Below are positions 24,472 to 33,555 of a stretch of 64,000 nucleotides of DNA, piece after piece. The number at the start of each line of letters is the position of its first letter. The first letter of the stretch is position 1. Source of the DNA: Streptomyces tauricus (GTDB lineage: Bacteria; Actinomycetota; Actinomycetes; Streptomycetales; Streptomycetaceae). A program made the translations under genes and the position numbers. Location: contig NZ_BMVY01000017.1 in the NCBI RefSeq assembly GCF_014650955.1, positions 62,001 to 126,000 of the forward strand, in the 5' to 3' direction. Below the pieces are notes generated by a model. That model searched no databases. It was not told the DNA's origin and saw only the letters and a list, made by a program, of their open reading frames with translations.

Positions 24472-25245
24472 TCAGGCCCGACTGCCCTGGTCACCCACAA
24501 GCGTGCCGATCTTCTCACCCTTGACCGCCCGAGCGATATTGCCCTCGGCCAGAAGCTCGAAGACGAGGATCGGGAGCTTGTTGTCGCGGCACAGCGTGAT
24601 CGCGGTCATGTCGGCGACCTTCAGGTCGCGGGTGATGACCTCGCCGTAGCTGAGCGCGTCGAACTTGACCGCCTCGGGGTTGGTCTTGGGGTCGGAGTCG
24701 TAGACCCCGTCCACACCGTTCTTGCCCATCAGCAGCGCTTCGGCGTCGATCTCCAGAGCGCGCTGGGCGGCGGTGGTGTCCGTGGAGAAGTACGGCATGC
24801 CCATGCCCGCACCGAAGATGACCACGCGGCCCTTCTCCAGGTGCCGCACGGCTCGCAGCGGGATGTACGGCTCGGCGACCTGCCCCATGGTGATGGCGGT
24901 CTGCACGCGCGAGTCGATGCCCTCCTTCTCCAGGAAGTCCTGGAGGGCGAGGCAGTTCATGACGGTGCCGAGCATGCCCATGTAGTCGGAGCGGGCCCGG
25001 TCCATGCCGCGCTGCTGGAGCTCGGCCCCGCGGAAGAAGTTGCCGCCCCCGATGACGACGGCGATCTGGGCGCCGCCGCGGACCACCGCGGCGATCTCCC
25101 GGGCCATCTTGTGCACCACGTCGGGGTCGACGCCGAGCGCTCCGCCACCGGCGAACGCCTCACCGGAAAGCTTCAGCAGAAAGCGGCCGGAGCCCTTGCC
25201 GGTGTCGCTCTTTTCGTCCTTGTCGGCGGCCTTGGTGGTGGTCAT
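24472..25245 (-). CDS. pyrH: Uridylate kinase (UMP kinase)
   Basis: 257 aa from the ATG at 25245. Typical amino-acid-kinase fold: RFLLKLSGEAFAG, VVIGGGNFFRG, DYMGMLGTVMNCLALQDF, MGKNGVDGVYDSDP. Catalyses UMP + ATP to UDP. The N-terminus carries about 20 extra charged residues compared with E. coli PyrH. It lies in the conserved tsf-pyrH-frr order. Confidence 0.96.
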   Translation of the reverse strand: MTTTKAADKDEKSDTGKGSGRFLLKLSGEAFAGGGALGVDPDVVHKMAREIAAVVRGGAQIAVVIGGGNFFRGAELQQRGMDRARSDYMGMLGTVMNCLALQDFLEKEGIDSRVQTAITMGQVAEPYIPLRAVRHLEKGRVVIFGAGMGMPYFSTDTTAAQRALEIDAEALLMGKNGVDGVYDSDPKTNPEAVKFDALSYGEVITRDLKVADMTAITLCRDNKLPILVFELLAEGNIARAVKGEKIGTLVGDQGSRA

Positions 25246-25297
25246 GGAGATCTCGCCTCTTCTACGTGTCGCACATACGGGTCGCACATACGAAGAA

Positions 25298-25345
25298 GGC
25301 CACTGCCGGCGGGGTGTTGTTCGCATCCCATGCGCGGCAATGGCC
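25298..25345 (-). terminator. Hairpin between tsf and pyrH
   Basis: GGCCACTGCCG (25298-25308) and CGGCAATGGCC (25335-25345) form an 11-bp stem with one mismatch and a 26-nt loop in the tsf-pyrH gap. It may be a partial terminator or processing site. Confidence 0.45.
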
Positions 25346-25457
25346 TCCTCGTCAGATCTGCTGTCGTCCGTTCACGCCCGCGCGTGACGGTCTGCGCGAC
25401 CACCACGGACGACTGCTGTCGACCCTAGCGGGATCGCGCGTCGATCGCGGTACGGAC

Positions 25458-26294
25458 TCAGATGCCGACCTTGATGCGCGAGAAGCGCTTCAGGGTGACA
25501 CCGGCCTCGTCCAGGACCTTCTGGACGGACTTCTTGTTGTCGAGCGCGTACGGCTGACCGAGGAGGGTGGCCTCCTTGAAGAAGCCGTTGACGCGACCCT
25601 CGACGATCTTCGGGAGCGCGGCCTCGGGCTTGCCCTCGGCGCGCGTGGTCTCCTCGGCGACGCGGCGCTCGGACTCGACGACCTCGGCCGGAACGTCCTC
25701 ACGGGAGAGGTACTTCGGCGCGAAGGCGGCGATGTGCTGCGCGATGCCCTTGGCAAGACCGGCGTCGGCCTTGTCCAGCTCGACCAGAACACCGATCTGC
25801 GGGGGCAGGTCGGGCATGGTGCGGTGCATGTACGCGGCCACGTAGGCGCCGGTGAACTGGGCGAAGCGGTCCAGGACGATCTTCTCGCCCAGGTTCGCGT
25901 TGGCCTCGTCGACGAACGCCTGAACCGTCTTGCCGGACTCGATCTCCGAGGCGAGGAGCGCCTGGATGTCGGCCGGGGAGGTCGCGGCGGCGTGCTCGGC
26001 GATCTGGTTGGCGACGGCCTGGAACTTCTCGCCCTTGGCGACGAAGTCCGTCTCGCACTTCAGCTCGACCAGAACACCGGAGGTGTTGTCGTCGGCGATG
26101 ATGGAGACCACGGCGCCGTTCTCGGCGGAGCGGCCCTCGCGCTTGGCGACGCCCTTCTGGCCCTTGATGCGCAGCGCCTCGACGGCCTTGTCGACGTTGC
26201 CGTCGGCCTCGTCCAGCGCCTTCTTGCAGTCCATCATGCCGGCGCCCGTGAGCTCACGGAGCTTCTTGACGTCGGCGGCGGTGTAGTTCGCCAT
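25458..26294 (-). CDS. tsf: Translation elongation factor Ts
   Basis: 278 aa from the ATG at 26294. It starts MANYTAADVKKLRELTGAGM, followed by MDCKKALDEADGNVDKAVE and LVELKCETDFVAKGEKF, the TDFV region that releases GDP from EF-Tu. Length equals other Streptomyces EF-Ts proteins. It follows rpsB with a 152-nt gap that holds a hairpin. Confidence 0.97.
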   Translation of the reverse strand: MANYTAADVKKLRELTGAGMMDCKKALDEADGNVDKAVEALRIKGQKGVAKREGRSAENGAVVSIIADDNTSGVLVELKCETDFVAKGEKFQAVANQIAEHAAATSPADIQALLASEIESGKTVQAFVDEANANLGEKIVLDRFAQFTGAYVAAYMHRTMPDLPPQIGVLVELDKADAGLAKGIAQHIAAFAPKYLSREDVPAEVVESERRVAEETTRAEGKPEAALPKIVEGRVNGFFKEATLLGQPYALDNKKSVQKVLDEAGVTLKRFSRIKVGI

Positions 26295-26392
26295 GATCTG
26301 TGAATCTCTTCTCGGAGTTCGAAGTCTCTGCAGTCGGCGTCCGCCGCTGATCGGGCGGGCGTCCACCGAAGATCTACGGGCTGGGGGTGAAC

Positions 26393-26421
26393 GGCGGGCG
26401 ACGCACCAGGCGCCGCCCGCC
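26393..26421 (-). terminator. Hairpin between rpsB and tsf
   Basis: GGCGGGCG (26393-26400) pairs with CGCCCGCC (26414-26421), 8 bp with a 13-nt loop, just after the rpsB stop. It could set the rpsB:tsf ratio by partial termination. Confidence 0.5.
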
Positions 26422-26446
26422 CTCACTCAACCGTGGCGCTGGATCG

Positions 26447-27400
26447 TCAGGCCTGCTCGGCCGCAGCCGGCTTCTCAGCCTCGGCCTCGGCGGGGGCCTC
26501 GGCGGCAGCCGGAGCCTCGGCCTCAGCGGCGGGGGCCTCGGTGGCGGCCTCGGCGGCGGGGGCCTCGGCGTCAGCGGCCGGAGCGTCGGCGGCGGGCGCC
26601 TCGGCAGCGGTCTCGTCGGCCTTCTTCTCGCCGCCCTCGAGCAGGTCGCGCTCCCACGCGGCGAGCGGCTCGCCCGCGGCCTTGTCACCCTCGGCGGCCT
26701 TGCCGGCACCGGAACGGGAGATGAGGCCCTCGGCGACGGCGTCGGCGATCACGCGGGTGAGCAGGGTGACGGAGCGGATCGCGTCGTCGTTGCCCGGGAT
26801 CTTGTAGTCGACCTCGTCGGGGTCGCAGTTGGTGTCGAGGATGGCGACGACCGGGATGTTGAGCTTCCGGGCCTCACCGACCGCGATGTGCTCCTTCTTG
26901 GTGTCCACGATCCAGACGGCGCTGGGCACCTTGGACATCTCGCGGATACCGCCGAGGGTCTTCTCCAGCTTGGCCTTCTCGCGGGAGAGGACGAGCAGCT
27001 CCTTCTTGGTGAGGCCGGACGCGGCCACATCCTCGAAGTCGATCTGCTCAAGCTCCTTGAGGCGCTGCAGACGCTTGTAGACGGTCGAGAAGTTGGTGAG
27101 CATGCCGCCCAGCCAGCGCTGGTTCACGTAGGGCATGCCGACGCGGGTCGCCTGCTCGGCGATGGCCTCCTGCGCCTGCTTCTTCGTGCCGACGAACATG
27201 ACCGTGCCGCCGTGGGCGACGGTCTCCTTGACGAACTCGTAGGCGCGGTCGATGTACGACAGCGACTGGAGCAGGTCGATGATGTAGATGCCGTTGCGCT
27301 CGGTGAAGATGAAGCGCTTCATCTTCGGGTTCCAGCGACGGGTCTGGTGACCGAAGTGGACGCCGCTTTCCAGCAGCTCCCGCATCGTGACGACGGCCAT
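26447..27400 (-). CDS. rpsB: 30S ribosomal protein S2 with Ala/Glu/Pro tail
   Basis: 317 aa from the ATG at 27400 (MAVVTMRELLESGVHFGHQT). The S2 core occupies residues 1-250, with RRWNPKMKRFIFTERNGIYI and PVVAILDTNCDPDEVDY. The last 65 or so residues are an Ala/Glu/Pro repeat tail (units like AEAPAA and DAPAAD) absent from E. coli S2 (241 aa) but common in streptomycetes. First gene of the rpsB-tsf operon. Confidence 0.97.
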   Translation of the reverse strand: MAVVTMRELLESGVHFGHQTRRWNPKMKRFIFTERNGIYIIDLLQSLSYIDRAYEFVKETVAHGGTVMFVGTKKQAQEAIAEQATRVGMPYVNQRWLGGMLTNFSTVYKRLQRLKELEQIDFEDVAASGLTKKELLVLSREKAKLEKTLGGIREMSKVPSAVWIVDTKKEHIAVGEARKLNIPVVAILDTNCDPDEVDYKIPGNDDAIRSVTLLTRVIADAVAEGLISRSGAGKAAEGDKAAGEPLAAWERDLLEGGEKKADETAAEAPAADAPAADAEAPAAEAATEAPAAEAEAPAAAEAPAEAEAEKPAAAEQA

Positions 27401-27681
27401 GGCCGTACTCCTTGGTGTTCTCGGTTGTGCCGCGTCCGCCGGACGGCGGTCGCGCCTGACGCCCGCATTGCGCCTTGCCACGAGGGACCGAGGGGCGCTG
27501 ACATCGGCTGTTTGACGACCTGATGTCGGGGCGTGCGAAGTCGACCCGGTGACCCGGATCGCCACAAGAAGTGTACGGGACCCACGGGGTGCCGGGTGAC
27601 GCCGCTGTCCACAACCGACGGGTACTCCACAGATCCCGGCCATGATCCCCTTTTTCATGCCATCCGAGGCACCGTTCTCGC

Positions 27682-28338
27682 ATGCGAGCAGACCGTTTTC
27701 CTCATACGCGGCCGGTGTGGCGGCCCGCCATGACGCTGGCCGCCGTGCTGGCACTCGGCCTCCTGCTGGGCCTCGCGCCCGGCGGCGGCCCCGCGGCCAC
27801 GGCCCGGGACGGCGACCCCGGCGGAGGTTCTGCCGTCGGTTCCGGCGGCGGGGGCCCGCCGGTCCCTGCCGTCGGCCGCGCCTGGCCTGTGGGGTCGCGC
27901 CCGTCGGTGGCGCGGGGCTGGGAGCCGCCGGCGACCGCCTACGGCCGGGGCCACCGGGGCGTCGATCTCACCGCGGCCACCGGCACCCCGGTCCGGGCCG
28001 TCGCGCCCGGCCGCGTCTCCTTCGCCGGCCCGGTCGCGGGCCGCGGGGTCGTCTCGGTCGAGCTGACGGGCACGGGGGATCCGCCCCTGCGCACGACGTA
28101 CCAGCCGGTGACGGCGACGCTGAGAAAGGGCACCGAGGTGACCGCGGGCGAGGTGGTGGGCGTACTGGAGCCACCGACATCCCACTGCCCGATGCCATGC
28201 CTCCACTGGGGACTGCGCCGGGGGGACACCTACCTGGACCCGCTGTCGCTGCTGCCCCCCTGGCTACTGACGAGGGGCCCATCACGCCTGCTACCGCTCA
28301 CGGGAATCCCACAACCGGGGACCACCGGCCTGCGGTAG
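27682..28338 (+). CDS. M23-family-like secreted protein with altered active site
   Basis: 218 aa. A signal peptide or TM (TLAAVLALGLLLGLAPGGG) is followed by a Gly/Pro-rich linker and a LytM/M23 domain with GHRGVDLTAATGTPVRAVAPG and GVLEPPTSHCPMPCLHWGLR. In active M23 enzymes the second motif is H-x-H (for example GPHLHF). Here the first His is replaced by Cys (CLH), as in other streptomycete paralogues. It may therefore be a non-catalytic peptidoglycan-binding protein or an amidase activator. Divergent from rpsB. Confidence 0.85.
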   Translation: MRADRFPHTRPVWRPAMTLAAVLALGLLLGLAPGGGPAATARDGDPGGGSAVGSGGGGPPVPAVGRAWPVGSRPSVARGWEPPATAYGRGHRGVDLTAATGTPVRAVAPGRVSFAGPVAGRGVVSVELTGTGDPPLRTTYQPVTATLRKGTEVTAGEVVGVLEPPTSHCPMPCLHWGLRRGDTYLDPLSLLPPWLLTRGPSRLLPLTGIPQPGTTGLR

Positions 28339-28390
28339 AGGCGGTGAGAGTTGGAGAGAGGGGGGAGGGGGAGGGCGGGGGCAATGCCCA

Positions 28391-28972
28391 TCAACCCCGC
28401 ACGCCTCGCAGAGCCATCGCGACGGCGGCCTCGGTGATCACCTCGGGCTCCTCGGCCGCACCGATCTCGATCCTCCGCACCGCCGCGTCCGCGATCCCCT
28501 GTAGAAGCATCGCGGCCATCCGGGGCTGCTCGTGCCCCATGTCCCGCAACGCCTCCACGATCATCGCGACGAGCCCTCCGTGCGCGGCGCGGATCTTCTC
28601 GCGCGCGCCGGCGTCGAGTTCACTCGCGGAGATCGCCACGACGGCCCGGTGGCGCCGGTCCCCCACCAGGGCGAGCTGTCGGCGGACGTACGCCTCGACC
28701 TTGCCCTCGGGTGTCCCGGCGAGCGACATCGCGGTTTCGACCTCGGCGGCCCAGAGCGGGAAGTCGACCTCGCAGAGCTCTTCGACCACGGCCGCGCGGG
28801 AACGGAAGTACTCGTACACGGAGGACCGCGCGAGACCCGTCCGCTCGGCGAGCGCCGGGAACGTCAGGGCTTCCGTCCCGCCCTCGGACAGCAGTGATCG
28901 CGCCGCGTCCAGCAGGGCGGCTCGCTGCATCGACCGGTGCTCGGCCACGGAGGCCGCTCGAATCCTTGGCAC
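28391..28972 (-). CDS. TetR/AcrR-family transcriptional regulator
   Basis: 193 aa with a GTG start at 28972 preceded by GGGGG. The N-terminal HTH reads RAALLDAARSLLSEGGTEAL, followed by TFPALAERTGLARSSVYEYF. The C-terminal ligand domain (60-193) is of the type found in several actinobacterial TetR proteins. It has no partner gene next to it, so its targets are probably elsewhere or only itself. Confidence 0.92.
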   Translation of the reverse strand: MPRIRAASVAEHRSMQRAALLDAARSLLSEGGTEALTFPALAERTGLARSSVYEYFRSRAAVVEELCEVDFPLWAAEVETAMSLAGTPEGKVEAYVRRQLALVGDRRHRAVVAISASELDAGAREKIRAAHGGLVAMIVEALRDMGHEQPRMAAMLLQGIADAAVRRIEIGAAEEPEVITEAAVAMALRGVRG

Positions 28973-29662
28973 GCCCCCACTTTACGGACGCGCCACCCAG
29001 GACGGGAGACTCTCGCCCCTGAGCACTCGCTCAGTCACGACGCACCGGCGCTGGGCGCGGGGGTTTCCCGGTTCCGACCGAGGGGTTTCTCGCCGCCGGA
29101 CGAGGGGGTTTCTCGGCTCCCCGCCAGGGGGCGTCCTCCCGCCCGGAGCCCACGCCAAGCGGCTTCCGCCCGCACACGAGAAGCCCCGACGGAGACACAC
29201 CCCGCACCCCGGACGGACCCGATCCGCCGAGGTCAGCGAGACCAGCAGAGCCGACGAGTTCGGCATGGCCGGCGGATCCGTCGAGGCCGCGGGACCGCGG
29301 GGCTGAGAGACCATGAGACCGGCAGGACCAGCAGGCCGCGAGGCAGGCGGACGCGGCGGGATCGGTGAGGCCTGCGAGACCGCGAGGCCGGCGGACCCGG
29401 TGAAACCGGCGAGGCCCGGCCGGGCTGCGAACCCGGCAATGCCTGCGAGACCGCGAGACCGACGGAGTCGGCCGGCCGCGAGACCGGCGGGGCCGAAACC
29501 CGACGAGGTCGGCGAGGCCAGCGAACTCGGCGAGGCCAGCGGAGTCGCGGGGCCGGCAGAGTCGGCGGGACCGCGGACCCGGCAAGGCCCGGGGGCCGCG
29601 AGACCGGCAACGCCCGCGGGGCCAGCGACGTCGGAAACGCCCGCGGCAGGCGCCCCGCAAGG
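28973..29662. other. 690-bp gap between whiG and the TetR gene, repeat-rich
   Basis: No convincing gene is visible; open frames here lack codon bias or family resemblance. It contains three imperfect copies of a GGGGTTTCTCGGCTCCCCGCC-like motif around 29058-29130, then degenerate 9-12 bp repeats from 29218 onward. Confidence 0.65.
29218..29655. repeat. Degenerate GAGACCGGCGAGGCC-type microsatellite
   Basis: About 440 bp built from short imperfect units such as GCGAGACCGGC, GCGAGGCCGGC and GCGAGGCCAGC, with strong purine/GC-skewed character on the plus strand. It ends 8 bp from the whiG stop codon. Confidence 0.75.
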
Positions 29663-30502
29663 TCAGCGGCCGAAGCTGGCCAGTTTCGCTCGGAGCTGTA
29701 GCACCGACTTCGTGTGGATCTGGCTGACGCGGCTCTCCGTCACCCCGAGTACGTTGCCGATCTCGGCGAGCGTGAGGCCCTCGTAGTAGTAGAGGGTCAC
29801 CACGGTCTTCTCCCGCTCGGGCAGCGTGTTGATGGCCCGTGCCAGGAAACGCCGCAGCTCACGGTCCTCCGCGACCTCCACCGGGTTGTCGGCCGCGGTG
29901 TCCTCGAGCGTGTCCATCAGGCTCAGCCGGTTGCCGCCCTCACCGCCGACGTGCAGCAGCTCCTCCAGGGCCACGACGTTGGCCAGCGACAACTGACCGA
30001 ACACCGCGTGCAGTTCCTCGACCGCGATCCCCATCTCGGCGGCCACCTCGCACTCCGACGGCGTACGCCGCAGCCGCGCCTCCAGCGTCGCGTAGGCCCG
30101 CTCGACATTGCGTGCCTTCTGCCGCACGGACCGGGGGATCCAGTCCAGCGCCCGCAGTTCGTCGATCATCGCGCCCCGGATCCGCGTGATCGCGTACGTC
30201 TCGAACTTGATCTCCCGCTCGATGTCGAACTTCTCGATGGCATCAATCAGCCCGAACACGCCCGACGAGACGAAGTCCGCCTGCTCCACATTGGGAGGCA
30301 GCCCCACACTCACCCGGCCGGCGACGTACTTCACCAGCGGCGAGTAGTGCAGGATCAGCTGCTCGCGCAGCCGCCCGTCGCCCGTGGTCTTGTACGACCT
30401 CCACAGCTCGTCGAGCGTCGAGGGGGCGGGCGGCCGCACGCCGCCGTCACGGGCGGCGGGGGGAACCGCCGCCCGGTCGGACCCGGAGGTGTGCTGGGGC
30501 AT
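29663..30502 (-). CDS. whiG: RNA polymerase sigma factor WhiG
   Basis: 279 aa from the ATG at 30502, nearly the length of S. coelicolor WhiG. FliA-type sigma: region 2 LREQLILHYSPLVKYVAGRV followed by DFVSSGVFGLIDAIEKFD and EIKFETYAITRIRGAMIDEL; region 4 LPEREKTVVTLYYYEGLTLA and EIGNVLGVTESRVSQIH. WhiG commits aerial hyphae to sporulation and in Streptomyces is held inactive by the anti-sigma RsiG with c-di-GMP. It is followed by an unusual repeat tract. dprA lies upstream, 279 bp away on the same strand. Confidence 0.97.
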   Translation of the reverse strand: MPQHTSGSDRAAVPPAARDGGVRPPAPSTLDELWRSYKTTGDGRLREQLILHYSPLVKYVAGRVSVGLPPNVEQADFVSSGVFGLIDAIEKFDIEREIKFETYAITRIRGAMIDELRALDWIPRSVRQKARNVERAYATLEARLRRTPSECEVAAEMGIAVEELHAVFGQLSLANVVALEELLHVGGEGGNRLSLMDTLEDTAADNPVEVAEDRELRRFLARAINTLPEREKTVVTLYYYEGLTLAEIGNVLGVTESRVSQIHTKSVLQLRAKLASFGR

Positions 30503-30781
30503 GCGTCGCCTTGTGCCGTTCTGCAGTGAACTGTGGGTAACTGCGTGAGCTGTCGGTCTGATGTCGAAGTTGCCTGTCTGAGTCGGAATCCATGTGAGCG
30601 TAGCGTGACTGGAGAGTCGCAGTGTGCGAACAGTGGCGGACTCACCGTGCGCAGATACGTTCCGCTGGACGCCCCACGGAGGCACGGCCGTCGCCGTGTG
30701 TGACCACCGCTGGGCGTCAACTCCGGGAAAACCCGGGGACTTCGAGGGCTAGCCCGGACGGCCGAACACGCTCGGTCAGCG

Positions 30782-31942
30782 TCACCCCCGATCCATACCG
30801 ATGGACAGAGTGGCCTGGCGTGTCAACTTCCAGCCGTCGCCGTGTCGTTCGACGAAGCCAAGTGAGCGGAGTTCGTACAGTCTCGCGACCACGTCGTCCT
30901 CGGTCGTCCCGGCGCCCCGGGCGATCTCCTGCCGCGACGCCGCCTCCCTGACCGGCAGCGCGGCCAGCACCCGGGCGGCATCCGGGTCCAGCAGGTCGCG
31001 CGGGAGTACGGGTCCGTGCCGGGCCGGGGCCAGCTCGCCCATGTCACCGACGAGCTCGGCGACTTCCGCGGCGTCGGTGACCAGCACCGCGTCCCCGCGC
31101 AGGAGTTCGTGCACACCCGCCGAGAGCCCGCTGGTGGCCGGCCCGGGTACTCCTATCGTGAATCTGCCCAGCCGCTGAGCGGCCCGGGCGGTCGCCAACG
31201 CGCCGCTCCGATATGCCGCCTCCACGACCACGGTGCCGCGCGTCAACGCCGCGATGACCCGGTTCCGCAGGATGAACCTGCTCGGGGTCGGATGGTCGCC
31301 GGGTGGCAACTCCCCCACCACCAGACCCTGTTCGGCGATCCTGGTGATCAGCTGTGTGTGACCGCGCGGATAGGGCCGGTCGACCCCGCAGGCGAGCACG
31401 GCGACGGTGGCGCCGCCCGCCCCGAGCGCTCCCCGATGCGTCGCGCCGTCCACTCCGTAGGCACCCCCCGACACCACGACCCAGCCCCGCTCCGCGAGCC
31501 CGGCGCCGAGCGTCGACGCCATGTGGGCGCCGTACTCGGTACAGGCCCGTGCCCCCACGACGGCGACGGAGCGCAGCGCCCATATCCGCAGACTGGGCAA
31601 CCCCCGCACCCAGAGCCCGACGGGCCTCGCGTCCTCCAGGTCGTCCAGTTGCGCGGGCCACTCCGGATCGCCGGGACACACGAACCGTGTCCCGCTGTCC
31701 CGCGCCACCGCGAGGTCCCGCTCCGGGTCCGCCCGCTCGGCCCGCGCCCGCAGACCCGCCCATCGCACGTCCGTCACACCCGGCAGCTGCTGTCCGCCTC
31801 CGGTGAGGCGCCGGACCACCTCCCCCGCTCCGCACTCACGGAGCCATCGCCCGCAGACCTCATCCCCCGGTTCGACGACGCGTGCGAGCAAGGCCCGATG
31901 GAGCCGCTCACCCTCCCCGCCCCCGCCCCTGTCCCCGCTCAC
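30782..31942 (-). CDS. dprA: DNA-processing protein DprA
   Basis: 386 aa from the GTG at 31942, which overlaps the stop of the upstream ATPase gene (GTGA) and has GGAG 7 nt before it. The Rossmann core shows VAVVGARACTEYG, GWVVVSGGAYGVDGATHRGA, VLACGVDRPYPRGH and RNRVIAALTRGTVVVEA. A C-terminal winged helix (about 310-375) follows. DprA loads RecA on incoming ssDNA in natural transformation; its role in Streptomyces is less clear. Operon with the comM-like and yraN genes. Confidence 0.95.
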   Translation of the reverse strand: MSGDRGGGGEGERLHRALLARVVEPGDEVCGRWLRECGAGEVVRRLTGGGQQLPGVTDVRWAGLRARAERADPERDLAVARDSGTRFVCPGDPEWPAQLDDLEDARPVGLWVRGLPSLRIWALRSVAVVGARACTEYGAHMASTLGAGLAERGWVVVSGGAYGVDGATHRGALGAGGATVAVLACGVDRPYPRGHTQLITRIAEQGLVVGELPPGDHPTPSRFILRNRVIAALTRGTVVVEAAYRSGALATARAAQRLGRFTIGVPGPATSGLSAGVHELLRGDAVLVTDAAEVAELVGDMGELAPARHGPVLPRDLLDPDAARVLAALPVREAASRQEIARGAGTTEDDVVARLYELRSLGFVERHGDGWKLTRQATLSIGMDRG

Positions 31943-33555
31943 CGGGAGGCTCCGATCGCCATCGGCACCCCCCGGGGGACCCCGGTGCGCAGTTGCAGCG
32001 CGAGGGTCACATCCGCCACCCCCGGCCGGTCGCGGCCGGCGAGATCCGCGACGGTCCAGGCGACCCGCAGGACACGGTCGAGCCCCCGGGCGGTGAGCAC
32101 ACCGCGCTCCAGACTGCGCTCCGCGTCGTCCATGGCTCCCGGGGACGCGTACCACCGGCTGCGGAGCTCGCGGCCCGGTACCTCGCTGTTCGTGCGCCAG
32201 GGGGTGTCCGTCAGCCGCGCGGCGGCCCTCGCCCTGGCCTCCCTGACCCGGTCGGCGACCGTCTCGGTGGACTCGCCCCGCGCGCCCCGCTCCGTCAGCT
32301 GGGAACGCGTGACGCGGTCCACCTCTACCCGAAGGTCGACGCGGTCGAGCAGGGGTCCGGAGAGCCGTGCCTGGTAGCGGCGGATCATGGAGGGCGAGCA
32401 CTCGCACAGGGTGTCCCGCTGCGAGAAGCGGCCGCAGGGACAGGGATTGGCCGCGAGGACCATCAGGAAGCGTGCCGGGAAGCGCACGACACCCGCACTG
32501 CGCGCGATCACCACATGCCCCGACTCCAGGGGCTGGCGCAGTGCGTCGAGGGCACGGCTGCTGAATTCAGGTGTCTCGTCCAGAAAAAGGACTCCGCGGT
32601 GAGCGAGCGACACCGCGCCCGGCCGTGCCACCCCCTGGCCGCCCCCGACGAGTGCCTGCATGGTCGCCGAGTGGTGCGGGGCGCAGTAGGGGGCGACGTC
32701 GACCAGCGGTTTGCCGGGTGGCAGCAGACCGGCGACCGAGTGGACGGCCGTGACCTCCAGGGACTCGCTCCGGTGGAGTCGCGGCAGGACGGCGGGCAGC
32801 CGCTCGGCGAGCATGGTCTTGCCCGCTCCCGGCGGCCCCTCCAGGAACAGGTGGTGGCCGCCGGCCGCGGCGACCTCCACCGCGGTCCGTGCCGAGAGCT
32901 GGCCCACGACGTCGGCGAGGTCGTGGTCGTGGTGCGCGGCGTCCATGCTGTGCATTCCGGTGGCCGCGCCGGTGCCCGGCATGCGCAGGCCCGCGAGCGG
33001 GTCGGTCCGGCCCTGCTCGTCCGGATCCTCGTCGGGCACCGGTTCGTCCGTGAGGACCGCGATGAGCTGGCGGAGGCTGCGGACGCCGAGCACGGACACA
33101 CCGGGCACCAGGGATGCCTCGGCGGCCGCGCTCTCCGGCACCACCACCTGTTCGTACCCCGCCTCGGCTGCGGCCAGCACGGCCGGCAGCACACCTCGTA
33201 CGGGCCGGACCCGTCCGTCCAGACCCAGCTCTCCGATCATCACGATGTCGGCGAGCACGCGGGGATCGATGCGTTCCGAGGCGCCCAGCGCGGCACAGGC
33301 GATGGCCAGGTCGAACCCGCTGCCGCCCTTCGGCACCGAGGCCGGGCTGAGTCCGACGGTGAGCTTCTTCTGCGGCCACTCGCCGCCGGAGTTGACCACG
33401 GCCGCCCTGACGCGGTCCTTGCTCTCCGTCAGGCTCTTGTCGGGCAGTCCCACCAGGGTGAACGCCGCGACCCCCGGTTCCAGATCGGCCTGGACCTCGA
33501 CGACGACACCGTCAACGCCCACGAGGGCCACCGAGCACGTACGCGCGAAGCCCAT
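31939..33555 (-). CDS. YifB/ComM-family AAA+ ATPase (magnesium-chelatase-like)
   Basis: 538 aa. An N-terminal Lon-like domain (about 1-160: TVGLSPASVPKGGSGFDLAI) precedes a Mg-chelatase ChlI core with Walker A EGPPGAGKTMLAERLP, Walker B GVLFLDETPEF and a zinc-type CPCGRFSQRDTLCEC. ComM is a hexameric helicase that promotes branch migration during natural transformation. The ATG overlaps the yraN stop and the gene overlaps dprA, so the three are tightly coupled. Confidence 0.94.
   Translation of the reverse strand: MGFARTCSVALVGVDGVVVEVQADLEPGVAAFTLVGLPDKSLTESKDRVRAAVVNSGGEWPQKKLTVGLSPASVPKGGSGFDLAIACAALGASERIDPRVLADIVMIGELGLDGRVRPVRGVLPAVLAAAEAGYEQVVVPESAAAEASLVPGVSVLGVRSLRQLIAVLTDEPVPDEDPDEQGRTDPLAGLRMPGTGAATGMHSMDAAHHDHDLADVVGQLSARTAVEVAAAGGHHLFLEGPPGAGKTMLAERLPAVLPRLHRSESLEVTAVHSVAGLLPPGKPLVDVAPYCAPHHSATMQALVGGGQGVARPGAVSLAHRGVLFLDETPEFSSRALDALRQPLESGHVVIARSAGVVRFPARFLMVLAANPCPCGRFSQRDTLCECSPSMIRRYQARLSGPLLDRVDLRVEVDRVTRSQLTERGARGESTETVADRVREARARAAARLTDTPWRTNSEVPGRELRSRWYASPGAMDDAERSLERGVLTARGLDRVLRVAWTVADLAGRDRPGVADVTLALQLRTGVPRGVPMAIGASR

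Noticed and set aside
27401..27681. Possible c-di-AMP riboswitch upstream of the M23-like gene
   Set aside because: Considered because such switches precede cell-wall hydrolase genes in actinobacteria, but the conserved ydaO motifs are not present.
29031..29660. 209-codon minus-strand frame after whiG
   Set aside because: It consists of Arg/Gly/Pro low-complexity sequence produced by short DNA repeats, with no family resemblance.
31942..32407. Upstream extension of the dprA frame
   Set aside because: It overlaps the comM-like gene; the GTG at 31942 with GGAG and the GTGA coupling is the natural start.
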